64,000 nucleotides of DNA, taken from contig NZ_CP017940.1 in NCBI RefSeq assembly GCF_002764115.1, positions 1,896,501-1,960,500 of the forward strand, written 5' to 3'. This DNA comes from Phyllobacterium zundukense. Lineage in GTDB: Bacteria; Pseudomonadota; Alphaproteobacteria; Rhizobiales; Rhizobiaceae. A program made the translations under genes and the position numbers. The notes below the pieces were generated by a model, which saw nothing but the letters and a program-made list of their open reading frames with translations, did not search any database and was not told the DNA's origin. This document shows, in pieces, positions 47,244 to 56,360 of this stretch (its first letter is position 1; every line of letters starts with the position of its first letter).

Positions 47244-47254
47244 TAACGCAAGAC

Positions 47255-47632
47255 TTACTTGAGTTCGACCTTGGCGCCAGCAGCTTCGAGCTGTGCCTTG
47301 ATCTTGTCAGCTTCGTCCTTGGTAGCAGCTTCCTTGACCGCCTTAGGAGCGGCTTCAACGAGGTCCTTGGCTTCCTTGAGGCCGAGACCGGTGATAGCGC
47401 GTACTTCCTTGATCACGTTGATCTTGTTAGCACCGGCTTCGGTCAGAACGACGTCGAATTCAGTCTTTTCTTCAACTGCAGCAGCAGCTGCACCACCGCC
47501 AGCGGCAGCAGCAACAGCAACCGGAGCAGCGGCAGAAACGCCCCACTTCTCTTCAAGAAGCTTCGAAAGTTCAGCAGCTTCGAGAACGGTCAGGTTGGAC
47601 AGGTCGTCTACGATCTTTGCGAGATCAGTCAT
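47255..47632 (-). CDS. rplL: 50S ribosomal protein L7/L12
   Basis: A 125-residue stalk protein present in several dimers per ribosome. N-terminal dimer domain ([29 protein letters not shown]), an Ala/Gly-rich hinge (about 34-52), then the factor-binding domain [44 protein letters not shown]. Sits 47 bases after rplJ, its docking partner. Confidence 0.98.
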   Translation of the reverse strand: MTDLAKIVDDLSNLTVLEAAELSKLLEEKWGVSAAAPVAVAAAAGGGAAAAAVEEKTEFDVVLTEAGANKINVIKEVRAITGLGLKEAKDLVEAAPKAVKEAATKDEADKIKAQLEAAGAKVELK

Positions 47633-47679
47633 TTTGGTATTCCTTTACAAGGTTCGATATTTTGACAGCGAGAACGGCC

Positions 47680-48198
47680 TTATGCCGCTTCGTCCTTCCG
47701 GGCATAGGCGCCGAAAACGCGGGCAAGCTGACCTGCCGGTGCGTTGACGATCTGAGCGATGCGGGTAGCCGGTGTCTGGATCATACCAACCAGCTTTGCG
47801 CGCAACTCGTCGAGTGATGGAAGTGCGGCCAGAGCCTTCACACCATCCGGGTCGAGAGTTGTTGCTCCCATCGAGCCACCGAGGATGACGAGCTTTTCGT
47901 TACCCTTGGCAAATTCAATGGCGATCTTTGGTGCCGTAATCGGATCGTTGGAATAGGCAACGAGTGTCTGACCTGTGAACAGGTCAGCGATACCTTCCGA
48001 ATCCGTGCCCTGAAGAGCGATCTTGGCAAGGCGGTTCTTCGCGACTTTAACGGTGCCACCAGCATCACGCATCTTGGAGCGAAGATCGCTCAGCTGCGCA
48101 ACGGTGAGACCGGTATAGTGGGCCACGACAACTGAACCAGAGTCCTTGAAGACCCCATTCAGCCACGCGACGAATTCGCGCTTTTCCGCTTTTTCCAC
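47680..48198 (-). CDS. rplJ: 50S ribosomal protein L10 (GTG start)
   Basis: A 172-residue L10 from the GTG at 48198, with GGAGAG 5 bases upstream; longer in-frame starts cross the leader region and are not family-like. L10 anchors the L7/L12 dimers on the stalk base. [44 protein letters not shown] and the C-terminal stalk helix [28 protein letters not shown] are recognisable. In many bacteria L10-L12 represses its own leader RNA; the long structured leader here fits. Confidence 0.96.
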   Translation of the reverse strand: MEKAEKREFVAWLNGVFKDSGSVVVAHYTGLTVAQLSDLRSKMRDAGGTVKVAKNRLAKIALQGTDSEGIADLFTGQTLVAYSNDPITAPKIAIEFAKGNEKLVILGGSMGATTLDPDGVKALAALPSLDELRAKLVGMIQTPATRIAQIVNAPAGQLARVFGAYARKDEAA

Positions 48199-48544
48199 TG
48201 TCTCTCTCCATTTGACAGAAACGCTTGATTGCGTCCCTGCCGGGTTGCCTTTTGCTGCAAGGGGCCAACTCGAAAACTGGAACCACACAGCACTTGAGGA
48301 TCCTGTCCCCCCTGCTTCGCCGAAATCGGCTGCAAGCGAAAGGCAACTACGGTTCGAACCTTGTTCATTGGGCGATGCCCTCAAAACCTGGTTGTTCCAC
48401 GTCTCATGCGGGTTCTTGCGATATTAAGGCGAACCACCCGCAATCTCGGACAGGATAACCGGACTTTCATCCGGTTATCCAGGCCCCGAAGGGCCTGGAA
48501 TTCTTATCATCTCAAACGGTTAGGCTTGAGAGTTCAATCAACAG
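48199..48544 (-). promoter_or_regulatory. rplJ leader region with tandem hairpins (possible L10 leader)
   Basis: This 346-base gap between rplA and rplJ has no gene. Near its 5-prime (high-coordinate) end two perfect hairpins stand side by side: AGGCCC/GGGCCT around CGAA at 48481-48496, and GGATAACCGGA/TCCGGTTATCC around CTTTCA at 48453-48480. Position and length match the L10 leader that L10-(L12)4 binds to repress translation. The first hairpin may also terminate or attenuate transcription from rplKA; neither has a T-run. Confidence 0.55.
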
Positions 48545-49243
48545 TTACGCAGGACGTACGGTTGATGGATCGATCTTGACGCCAGCGCCCATCGTCGAAG
48601 AAATCGCGACACGCTTGACGTATTCACCCTTGGCGCCAGCTGGCTTTGCCTTGGTGACTGCATCGGCGAATGCCTTGATGTTCTCTTCCAGCGCCTTGGC
48701 ATCGAAGGATGCCTTGCCAACGCCAGCGTGAACAATACCGGCCTTCTCGACGCGGAACTCGACGGCACCGCCCTTGGAAGCCTTGACGGCAGCAGCGACG
48801 TCAGTGGTAACCGTACCGACCTTCGGGTTTGGCATCATGCCGCGCGGGCCGAGAACCTTACCGAGACGGCCGACGAGCGGCATCATGTCCGGAGTGGCAA
48901 TGCAGCGATCGAAATCGATCTTGCCGCCATTGACGATCTCGAACAGATCTTCCGCACCAACGACATCAGCACCGGCCTTCTTGGCTTCTTCAGCCTTTTC
49001 GCCGCGGGCAAACACAGCCACGCGAACCGTACGGCCCGTACCATTCGGCAGATTGACAACGCCGCGAACCATCTGGTCCGCATGGCGGGGATCAACGCCG
49101 AGATTCATTGCAACTTCGATCGTCTCGTCGAACTTGGCAACCGCACGCTCCTTGACCATGGCAATAGCCGAAGTCAGGTCATAGAGCTTGTTGCGGTCAA
49201 CGCCTTCACGAACCTTCGCTACACGCTTTGAAAGTTTTGCCAT
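48545..49243 (-). CDS. rplA: 50S ribosomal protein L1
   Basis: A 232-residue L1 from the ATG at 49243 ([23 protein letters not shown]); upstream in-frame codons lie in rplK and are not L1. L1 forms the mobile stalk next to the E site. [47 protein letters not shown] and [23 protein letters not shown] are typical. 4 bases after rplK. Confidence 0.98.
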   Translation of the reverse strand: MAKLSKRVAKVREGVDRNKLYDLTSAIAMVKERAVAKFDETIEVAMNLGVDPRHADQMVRGVVNLPNGTGRTVRVAVFARGEKAEEAKKAGADVVGAEDLFEIVNGGKIDFDRCIATPDMMPLVGRLGKVLGPRGMMPNPKVGTVTTDVAAAVKASKGGAVEFRVEKAGIVHAGVGKASFDAKALEENIKAFADAVTKAKPAGAKGEYVKRVAISSTMGAGVKIDPSTVRPA

Positions 49244-49247
49244 CGTC

Positions 49248-49676
49248 TCAGCCCACCACTTCCAGGCCCATCGAACGGGCAGAACCTTCGACCATGCGCA
49301 TGGCGGCTTCAACGTCCGCTGCGTTCAGGTCTTTCATCTTTGCTTGAGCGATTTCGCGGACCTTGTCGCGCGAGATCTTGCCAGCAACAACCTTACCTGG
49401 TTCTTTCGAACCGGACTTCAGGTTTGCAGCCTTCTTGAGGAAGTAAGACACCGGCGGCGTCTTCATCACAAAGGTGAAGGACTTGTCCTGATAATATGTA
49501 ATCACGACCGGAATGGGCGAACCCTTTTCCAGTTCCTGCGTAGCCGCATTGAAGGCCTTGCAGAATTCCATGATGTTGATGCCGCGCTGACCAAGTGCCG
49601 GTCCGATCGGCGGGGACGGCGTTGCCGATCCTGCCGAAACCTGCAGCTTGAGCTGGCCTGCTACTTTCTTAGCCAT
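49248..49676 (-). CDS. rplK: 50S ribosomal protein L11
   Basis: A 142-residue L11 of the GTPase-associated centre, target of PrmA methylation and needed for RelA-type signalling. [40 protein letters not shown] and the C-terminal domain [40 protein letters not shown]. 139 bases after nusG. Confidence 0.98.
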   Translation of the reverse strand: MAKKVAGQLKLQVSAGSATPSPPIGPALGQRGINIMEFCKAFNAATQELEKGSPIPVVITYYQDKSFTFVMKTPPVSYFLKKAANLKSGSKEPGKVVAGKISRDKVREIAQAKMKDLNAADVEAAMRMVEGSARSMGLEVVG

Positions 49677-49815
49677 AACTTCTCTGCCTTTACATTGTGC
49701 CGGAAAACCGGCGGTTGCAGTTTGGTGGTGCGGCTTGATGGTCCGGCTAAGACCGACTCACCTCCCACCATGTTTGCCACTGATGTGGCGGCAGCTCAGG
49801 GAGCCGCCAGATGGA

Positions 49816-50346
49816 TCAGACCTTTTCGACCTGACCAAATTCCAGATCGACCGGCGTAGCGCGGCCGAAAATCGAAACCTCTACCTTGAGGCGCGAACGC
49901 TCTTCGTCGACTTCCTGAACAGTGCCGTTGAACGAAGCAAACGGACCATCGGCAACCCGAACGCTTTCGCCAATCTCGAACGAGATCGAAGCCTTTGGAC
50001 GCTCGACACCTTCCTGGACCTGAGTCAGGATGCGCTCGGCTTCCTTGTCGGAGATGGCGATCGGCTTGTTGTCCGAACCGAGGAAGCCCGTCACTTTCGG
50101 CGTGTTCTTGATCAGATGATAGGCATCATCCGTCAACTCGGCACGAACCATGACATAGCCCGGGAAGAACTTGCGCTCAGCATCGACCTTGCGGCCACGA
50201 CGCACTTCGACCACTTTTTCAGTCGGCACGAGGATCTTCTCGAAAAGGTGCGACAGACCCTTCTGCCTCGCCTTTTCTTCGATCGACTCTGCGACCTTCT
50301 TTTCAAAATTCGAATAGGCGTGAACGATATACCAGCGCGCGGTCAT
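49816..50346 (-). CDS. nusG: transcription elongation factor NusG
   Basis: A 176-residue NusG: NGN domain at the start ([55 protein letters not shown]) and a C-terminal KOW domain ([51 protein letters not shown]). It binds RNA polymerase, Rho and S10. 37 bases after secE, the universal pairing. Confidence 0.98.
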   Translation of the reverse strand: MTARWYIVHAYSNFEKKVAESIEEKARQKGLSHLFEKILVPTEKVVEVRRGRKVDAERKFFPGYVMVRAELTDDAYHLIKNTPKVTGFLGSDNKPIAISDKEAERILTQVQEGVERPKASISFEIGESVRVADGPFASFNGTVQEVDEERSRLKVEVSIFGRATPVDLEFGQVEKV

Positions 50347-50383
50347 TATTGATTCCCAATCCCGATTTTCTTGTCAGCCTGCG

Positions 50384-50584
50384 TTAACGACCAAGACCGA
50401 GAACGAGATCGATCCCGTACGCCATCAACTGATCAGCCGCGAAAAAAAAGATCGCAGCAAAAAACGCCATTACCATCACCATCGCGGTGGAAATGAGCGT
50501 TTCGCGACGCGAAGGCCAGGTGACCTTTGCGGTTTCAGCGCGCACTTGCTGAAAAAAAGTTATTGGATTCGTTTTGGATGCCAT
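50384..50584 (-). CDS. secE: preprotein translocase subunit SecE
   Basis: A 66-residue SecE of the short, single-helix type: amphipathic NPITFFQQVRAETAKVTWPSRRETLISTAMVMVMAFFAAIFFFAADQLMAYGIDLVLGL with one membrane span at about 29-52. It clamps SecY. It lies between tRNA-Trp (227 bases upstream) and nusG. Confidence 0.95.
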   Translation of the reverse strand: MASKTNPITFFQQVRAETAKVTWPSRRETLISTAMVMVMAFFAAIFFFAADQLMAYGIDLVLGLGR

Positions 50585-50811
50585 TTACCGCTCGTGCGTG
50601 TCATGTTGCTGTAAACATGCTGTGTTGCAATCGTCACAACACCATCTGTCCACACCATTACGGCCCGTAAAGCTGACCGTTCAGCTCCACGCACCGCGTG
50701 TCTGTTGATGTTACATAGAACCGATTCCGGTAAAACACAAGGCCCCGGATTCGTTTCTTTCCAAACATCTGCGCGATACACCATCCAATCGTGTACGGGC
50801 AGACTATGCAT

Positions 50812-50887
<76 letters not shown>

Positions 50888-51063
50888 ACGTTCGGGGCGT
50901 ACATTCCACAAACCCGCTGTTATTTCAAGCCCTATCGGCATTGCTTTGCAGGAATTAGAACGCCGGCAGGCACTCTTGCCCGGCAAATGCCCGCATTCGC
51001 CGCTATTGCACCTTCTTAAGCTGGGTTAGAACGCAGTTTTCAAGAGGGAAAGGCTGCCCGCAG

Positions 51064-52182
51064 TTACTGATCGCCACGCTCCGTCGCCAATCCGTATTGC
51101 TCGAGTTCTTCCGCGGAGAGAATCGCAATATCACTCGCGGGAATTGCCAGCATCCGCTCAACCAGTGTTTTATTTACCCCCATCTCCATGAAATAGCGGT
51201 CGATGTGCCTGCGTTGCGACTTGCTCAGGTCGGTCGTCGTATAGCTGCCGGTTGTCTTGCGATTGAGCACGCGCGTATTGACGGTTTTCCGCTTGCCTTT
51301 GACAATTCGATAGGTTGTCTCGTACCTCGTCATCATTTTCGTGACGGTCGTCGTAATCTGATGGATGCCGACTTGCGACCACAGACTGACCGACCTTTTT
51401 GTTCCCGCAGCAAGTATAAAGGGACAGGCCGACAGACAATTGGCAAATCCGGGATAGGAATAACCGGAGAAGGCACCGTCCTGATAAGGCGACTTGCAAC
51501 CCTTCTGATCCGGATGACATCGTGTGAAGCTGGTGCTCCCAACCGAAACATTCAGCCTGCCCTTTCGGATCATCCGGCCCATTTCCATCGCAGCGTCTAC
51601 GTTGCCGCCATTCGAATCAATCACGATGGGCAGCTTCCTTTTTCCCAGTTGCTTGAGAACCTTGCGTAGCTTCGATGGCGAGTTCGTCATGATCGTGCCA
51701 GATGCCGATATCCACTCAGGACACAACGGCTCGCAGCTCGGGCTCGCGTTACGGACAATTACGAAGCGCATGGCAGTGTCAGAAGGCGTATAGGGTTCGA
51801 ATTGCTTGGGCTGCTTTGCAGCCGGCTTCGGCACCGTCGCAACCGGAGCTGTTTGAGGTAACTCCGGCAGTCTTGCAGGCGTGTAGGGCGTGAATTGCTG
51901 GGGCCTGCCACCTATCGACGGCGGCACTACATCAGGCAACCTGGCCGGCGCGTAAGGACAGGTTGTGATGCCGCAATCCATTTTGGGAAAAGTCGGTAAT
52001 CGCGGCGGCGCGTAAGGCACGCTGGTATTTCCGGGCTCCGGGCCCGAGCCGGCCACGTCGGCTTGGCTTGTGCTGTTGACAAGGAGAACCGACAGGCAAA
52101 GCCAAAACAGACCAAAACGCAACGCCACACCCAATATCCCAATATCACCAGATGGCCGTAGTCGTCTGGGCAGGAACGCCAC
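51064..52182 (-). CDS. exported ClpP-like (COG3904-type) protein with PYxPxRLP repeats
   Basis: A 372-residue protein. The first codon used here is GTG at 52182; a GTG 18 codons later is also possible, and both lead into a hydrophobic signal segment (about 19-40). Residues ~55-135 carry four variants of a Pro-rich unit: PYAPPRLP, PYAPARLP, PYTPARLP and a final PYTPSD. The rest is a crotonase/ClpP-like fold: VIDSNGGNVDAAMEMGR (189-205), candidate nucleophile Ser251 in CLSACPFILAAG and His274 in VGIHQ, as in COG3904 periplasmic proteins. Extra Cys (70, 75, 150, 154, 222, 229, 249, 253) suggest disulfides. It lies between tufB and tRNA-Trp; substrate unknown. Confidence 0.8.
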   Translation of the reverse strand: MAFLPRRLRPSGDIGILGVALRFGLFWLCLSVLLVNSTSQADVAGSGPEPGNTSVPYAPPRLPTFPKMDCGITTCPYAPARLPDVVPPSIGGRPQQFTPYTPARLPELPQTAPVATVPKPAAKQPKQFEPYTPSDTAMRFVIVRNASPSCEPLCPEWISASGTIMTNSPSKLRKVLKQLGKRKLPIVIDSNGGNVDAAMEMGRMIRKGRLNVSVGSTSFTRCHPDQKGCKSPYQDGAFSGYSYPGFANCLSACPFILAAGTKRSVSLWSQVGIHQITTTVTKMMTRYETTYRIVKGKRKTVNTRVLNRKTTGSYTTTDLSKSQRRHIDRYFMEMGVNKTLVERMLAIPASDIAILSAEELEQYGLATERGDQ

Positions 52183-52270
52183 CCCATGCTCTGCCCAAAG
52201 TTATTTATCCGCAGAATCCCGGCATTTGCTACAGTTATTTCAATCGTCCGAAGAACCAATCCGGTAATAC

Positions 52271-52299
52271 AAAAAAGGCGGCCAACTCGGCCGCCTTTT
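52271..52299 (-). terminator. tufB terminator
   Basis: GGCGGCC and GGCCGCC pair around AACTC, with six A on one side and four T on the other, so on the minus strand the hairpin is followed by T6. It lies 30 bases after the tufB stop and separates tufB from the ClpP-like gene. Confidence 0.88.
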
Positions 52300-52328
52300 C
52301 CAATTCTAAATTCGTTCGATGCAGTCGT

Positions 52329-53504
52329 TTACTCAATGATCGACGATACGATGCCTGCACCGACGGTGCGGCCACCTTCACGGATAGCGAAGCGCAGCTT
52401 CTCTTCCATCGCGATCGGCACGATCAGCGTCACATCGACTGCGATGTTGTCGCCGGGCATGACCATTTCCGTGCCTTCCGGCAGCGTCACTACACCCGTC
52501 ACGTCGGTCGTGCGGAAGTAGAACTGCGGACGGTAGTTGGTGAAGAATGGCGTATGACGGCCACCTTCATCCTTCGTCAGGATATAGGCTTCTGCCTTGA
52601 ACTTGGTGTGCGGCTTGACCGAACCTGGCTTGGCAAGGATCTGGCCGCGCTCGACGCCTTCACGGTCAACACCGCGAAGCAAGGCACCGATGTTGTCGCC
52701 AGCCTGGCCCTGATCGAGCAGCTTGCGGAACATTTCAACGCCGGTCACCGTCGTCTTCGACGTCGGCTTGATGCCGATGATCTCGACTTCTTCGCCGACC
52801 TTGACGATCCCGCGCTCAACGCGGCCCGTCACAACCGTACCACGGCCGGAGATCGAGAACACGTCTTCGATCGGCATCAGGAACGGCAGGTCAACCGGAC
52901 GCTCTGGCGTCGGAATGTACTTGTCGACTTCCGCCATCAGCGCGCGTACCGCGTCTTCGCCGATTTCCTTGTTGGAGTCTTCCAGCGCAGCCAAAGCCGA
53001 ACCCTTGACGATCGGAATGTCGTCGCCCGGGAAGTCGTACTTCGACAGAAGCTCGCGTACTTCCAGCTCAACCAGTTCGAGCAGCTCGGCATCGTCAACC
53101 TGGTCGACCTTGTTCAGGAACACCACAATCGCCGGAACGCCAACCTGACGGGCCAGAAGAATGTGCTCGCGCGTCTGCGGCATCGGGCCGTCGGCAGCCG
53201 ACACAACCAGGATCGCGCCGTCCATCTGTGCCGCACCGGTGATCATGTTCTTCACATAGTCGGCGTGGCCGGGGCAATCGACGTGCGCATAGTGACGCGC
53301 CGCCGTCTCATATTCAACGTGCGCCGTCGAGATCGTGATGCCGCGCGCCTTTTCTTCCGGCGCTGCGTCGATCTGGTCGTACGCCTTGTACTCTCCAAAA
53401 TACTTCGTAATCGCTGCCGTCAACGACGTCTTGCCATGGTCAACGTGACCAATCGTGCCAATGTTGACGTGCGGCTTGTTACGTTCAAACTTGCTCTTAG
53501 CCAT
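52329..53504 (-). CDS. tufB: elongation factor Tu, copy B (tRNA-linked)
   Basis: Same 391-residue EF-Tu as at 33335-34510, with ATG at 53504; upstream in-frame codons to 53618 are not EF-Tu. The two coding regions agree except at two silent positions, while sequence outside the reading frames is unrelated, the usual mark of gene conversion. Here tuf follows tRNA-Tyr and tRNA-Gly, the arrangement of the tufB operon in many Proteobacteria, and it ends in its own terminator rather than running into secE. Confidence 0.97.
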   Translation of the reverse strand: MAKSKFERNKPHVNIGTIGHVDHGKTSLTAAITKYFGEYKAYDQIDAAPEEKARGITISTAHVEYETAARHYAHVDCPGHADYVKNMITGAAQMDGAILVVSAADGPMPQTREHILLARQVGVPAIVVFLNKVDQVDDAELLELVELEVRELLSKYDFPGDDIPIVKGSALAALEDSNKEIGEDAVRALMAEVDKYIPTPERPVDLPFLMPIEDVFSISGRGTVVTGRVERGIVKVGEEVEIIGIKPTSKTTVTGVEMFRKLLDQGQAGDNIGALLRGVDREGVERGQILAKPGSVKPHTKFKAEAYILTKDEGGRHTPFFTNYRPQFYFRTTDVTGVVTLPEGTEMVMPGDNIAVDVTLIVPIAMEEKLRFAIREGGRTVGAGIVSSIIE

Positions 53505-53742
53505 AGCTGTCGTTCTCTCGTCATCACAACCGGTCTTGCGCCGGTACCATGTTTGTAGCTCAGACGAGACAGCAAGCCGTCCGTCAGCACAGTCACCCGC
53601 TCGATCAAAAACGATCAATCGGGTTTGAATTGCCTAAGCCTGCTCGTTCATATGGAAACACATGAGCGAAGGTACAATGCTCAAGACAAAATCGAAGAGC
53701 ACCCCTGCGCACTGTCGCGTGCACGCGGTGCCCTTGCAAATC

Positions 53743-53816
53743 TGGAGCGGGTAGCGGGAATCGAACCCGCATATTCAGCTTGGAAGGCTGCTGCTCTACC
53801 ACTGAGCTATACCCGC
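53743..53816 (-). tRNA. tRNA-Gly (TCC anticodon)
   Basis: 74 bases on the minus strand including CCA: acceptor GCGGGTA/TACCCGC, anticodon loop CTTCCAA with anticodon TCC, T arm GCGGG-TTCGATT-CCCGC. Between tRNA-Tyr and tufB, likely one transcript. Confidence 0.96.
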
Positions 53817-53841
53817 ACATCATGGCGTTCGGTTCCGGCAG

Positions 53842-53926
53842 TGGTGGAGGGGGTTGGATTCGAACCAACGTAAGCCAAGCTAACGGATTTACAGTCCGTC
53901 CCCTTTAACCACTCGGGCACCCCTCC
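53842..53926 (-). tRNA. tRNA-Tyr (GTA anticodon)
   Basis: 85 bases on the minus strand including CCA, with the long variable arm of a class II tRNA (TAGCTTGGCTTAC). Acceptor GGAGGGG/CCCCTCC, anticodon loop CTGTAAA giving GTA, T arm TTGG-TTCGAAT-CCAA. First gene of the tRNA-tufB transcript. Confidence 0.96.
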
Positions 53927-54007
53927 GGTCACTGCCGATGGAACCGCACCATATGGCACTCTGCAAAGCCTCCCGGACATGCGTCCCGGCTGCTGCTTGC
54001 GGAGGGC

Positions 54008-54036
54008 CTTATGCCGACTAGCCCACGTGGTGTCAA
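54008..54036 (-). promoter_or_regulatory. promoter of tRNA-Tyr/tRNA-Gly/tufB
   Basis: On the minus strand TTGACA (54036-54031) stands 17 bases from CATAAG (54013-54008), placing a start near 54000, about 75 bases before tRNA-Tyr. The perfect -35 fits a stable-RNA promoter. Confidence 0.6.
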
Positions 54037-54166
54037 CACTTCCCTTCAGAAAATGAATGGCTTGTGGAAATAGGTTGAAGAAATATGACGGTAAACGAGC
54101 CAGCGCCTGCGATTTCGGTGACAACTCGGTATCGCCTGGCCGGTCAAAAGAGTATATGTCGGCACC

Positions 54167-55030
54167 ATGACCGATCAAAAACCTTCCCGTACACCCAAAG
54201 ATTCACATTATGCGACGCTGCGCCGTCAGTTCCGCGACCAGAAGGCCGGAGGTCCGCCGCAAGCCCAGCGCGCGTCGCGCCCGGCTGTCGATGGCACCCA
54301 GGCGCCGGAAGGCCTTGTGCGGCTTTATGGCCTGCATACGGTGCGCGCTGCGCTGGACAATCCCGCGCGCCAGATCAAGCGGATGCTGGTGACGAAGAAT
54401 GCGCTCGACCGGCTGGAGATTGCCGATTCGGACGCCCTGCCCTTCGACGTTGAAATTGTCGACCCACGCGCCATCGATCGCGAAACCGGTTCGGAGGCCG
54501 TGCATCAGGGCGTCATGATCGAGGCCAAGCCGCTCAAGGCCCAGTCGCTCAAGGCGCTGCAGGACAGTTCGCTGCTCCTGATTCTCGATCAGGTCACCGA
54601 TCCGCACAATGTCGGCGCCATCATGCGTTCCGCCGTCGCCTTTGGTGCAGGTGCCATCATCACCACCGCACGTCACAGCCCGCAGGAATCCGGTGTTCTG
54701 GCAAAGGCCGCCTCCGGTGCCCTGGAACTTATTCCACATATCGAGGTGCGCAATCTTGCCGATGCGATCGGCGAATTGCACGAACTCGGCTTCGCAACGA
54801 TCGGCCTTGATTCGGAAGGCCCGCTTGAGCTCGAGAAGACTATGGCGGAGGGCCGCATTGCGCTTGTCCTCGGCGCCGAGGGCAAGGGGCTGCGGCAGAA
54901 GACGCGTGAGACGGTCACCCACCTCGCCCGGCTGGATATGCCCGGCGCGATCAAATCGCTGAACGTTTCAAACGCCGCCGCAATCTCGCTTTATGCAGCG
55001 CAGCGTTTCCTGAGTACCAAGACCGGCTAG
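54167..55030 (+). CDS. rlmB: 23S rRNA Gm2251 2-prime-O-methyltransferase
   Basis: A 287-residue SPOUT (TrmH-family) methyltransferase. A short Arg/Gln-rich N-terminus, a substrate-binding domain (LVRLYGLHTVRAALDNPARQIKRMLVTKNAL), then the SPOUT core: ILDQVTDPHNVGAIMRSAVAFGA (motif 1), LVLGAEGKGLRQKTRE (motif 2) and LDMPGAIKSLNVSNAAAISLYAAQR (motif 3). Length and motifs suit RlmB; TrmH-type tRNA activity is less likely. Divergent from tRNA-Tyr. Confidence 0.92.
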   Translation: MTDQKPSRTPKDSHYATLRRQFRDQKAGGPPQAQRASRPAVDGTQAPEGLVRLYGLHTVRAALDNPARQIKRMLVTKNALDRLEIADSDALPFDVEIVDPRAIDRETGSEAVHQGVMIEAKPLKAQSLKALQDSSLLLILDQVTDPHNVGAIMRSAVAFGAGAIITTARHSPQESGVLAKAASGALELIPHIEVRNLADAIGELHELGFATIGLDSEGPLELEKTMAEGRIALVLGAEGKGLRQKTRETVTHLARLDMPGAIKSLNVSNAAAISLYAAQRFLSTKTG

Positions 55031-55131
55031 AAAAAAGCGAAACGATCCCGAATATTATTCGGATCAGCGGTGTTCACCTCGCGCCAGGTCTTGTCTCATG
55101 ATTTGAGCGACCTGCGCGATGGAGTGCGCTG

Positions 55132-55731
55132 ATGCTGCGAAATAGCAGGGAATCGTTTGGTTTGGTGTCGATCCTCTTTCACTGGATCATCGGCCTCATT
55201 TTTATTGGACAGATCGTGCTTGGCTATCTGATGGTCAGGGTGAGCGATTTCACCCTCCAGTTCAGCCTCTACCAGTGGCACAAATCCTTTGGCTTCCTGA
55301 TTCTTGGCCTCTCTGCGTTCCGTCTTCTCTGGAAAGTCGCGAATCCTCGGCCGCGTGATCCTCAAAGCATGAGCCCGGTTGAGCGGGTAGCCGCGCATGG
55401 CGCCCATACCATCCTCTATCTCAGCCTGTTTCTTGTGCCGCTGACCGGCTGGGCGGTGGCATCGAGTTCGCCCCTGCAAATTCCGACATTCATGTTCAAT
55501 CTCGTCGTGATCCCGCAACTTCCCATCACGATATCCGACGCTGCCGAGGCTTTCTGGACGGCCAGCCACGCCTGGCTCGCCTATCTATCCGCCTTCGTCG
55601 CGGTAGCGCACATCCTTGCAGCGCTGCACCACCATTTCTGGCAGAGGGATGCAATCCTCATGCGTATGCTGAGCCCGACTGCCGCGAAAAGCCGGCAAGA
55701 GGCGTTCAAACTGACAGGAAAATCATCATGA
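55132..55731 (+). CDS. cytochrome b561 family protein
   Basis: A 199-residue membrane b-type cytochrome with four helices (about 12-33, 50-68, 90-110, 147-168). Heme ligand candidates are His17 (ILFHW), His50 (QWHKS), His146 (SHAWLAY) and His160 (VAHILAAL), the CybB pattern of two hemes. GGAG precedes the ATG. The gene overlaps the following YceI gene by ATGA, so the pair is translated together; such b561-YceI pairs are common and suggest a periplasmic isoprenoid-quinone related electron step, not proven. Confidence 0.88.
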   Translation: MLRNSRESFGLVSILFHWIIGLIFIGQIVLGYLMVRVSDFTLQFSLYQWHKSFGFLILGLSAFRLLWKVANPRPRDPQSMSPVERVAAHGAHTILYLSLFLVPLTGWAVASSSPLQIPTFMFNLVVIPQLPITISDAAEAFWTASHAWLAYLSAFVAVAHILAALHHHFWQRDAILMRMLSPTAAKSRQEAFKLTGKSS

Positions 55732-56321
55732 AGACCACTGACGCACTATTTTCCAACGTTCTGCGGGCGGGCATTGCCACCCTCCTTGCCTTCTCCCCGA
55801 TCGCTGCCCAAGCGGACACGTTGTCCGAAGTTGCGGGGCGCTATGCTATCCAGCCCTCATCTCGTGTCGGCTTTACCGTTTCCCAGGTGGGCGGGGGCGG
55901 CATTACCGGCAATTTCAAGAAGTTCTCCGGCACGTTCGCGCTGAACAAGTCAGACATCAGCCAGTCGATGATTAATTTCACGCTCTATCCGGAAAGCGTT
56001 TCCACCGGGCAAGCTCGGATCGAGAGCTTCCTGCGCTCGGATGCGGTTTTCGACTCCGCGAATTATCCAACCATCACCTTCAAGTCGACGCAAATCACGC
56101 AGACCAGCGCCGACACGGCCGAGGTGGCCGGCATCCTGACGGCACGCGGCAAGAGCAGCCCGGCAAGTTTTCAGGCCAACCTTTCGGACCATGGCAAGAA
56201 TTCGATCACCTTTCATGTACAGGGCAAGGTCATGCGCTCACGCTATGGCATGGATGTCGGCACGCCGATCTATTCCAATGTCGTCCAGTTCGACATGACC
56301 ATCCGCGGTCAGCGCTCATAA
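55728..56321 (+). CDS. YceI family periplasmic protein
   Basis: A 197-residue protein with a signal peptide ending AAQA near residue 29, then the YceI lipocalin-like barrel: GRYAIQPSSRVGFTVSQVG, FKKFSGTFAL, SFLRSDAVFDSANYPTITFKSTQI and VQGKVMRSRYGMDVGTPIYSNVVQFDMTI. YceI proteins bind polyisoprenoids such as ubiquinone-8. Its ATG overlaps the cytochrome b561 stop. Confidence 0.92.
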   Translation: MKTTDALFSNVLRAGIATLLAFSPIAAQADTLSEVAGRYAIQPSSRVGFTVSQVGGGGITGNFKKFSGTFALNKSDISQSMINFTLYPESVSTGQARIESFLRSDAVFDSANYPTITFKSTQITQTSADTAEVAGILTARGKSSPASFQANLSDHGKNSITFHVQGKVMRSRYGMDVGTPIYSNVVQFDMTIRGQRS

Positions 56322-56360
56322 CTGCCAAATCCGCCTGATCAAACCGGCCTGAGGCGGCGT

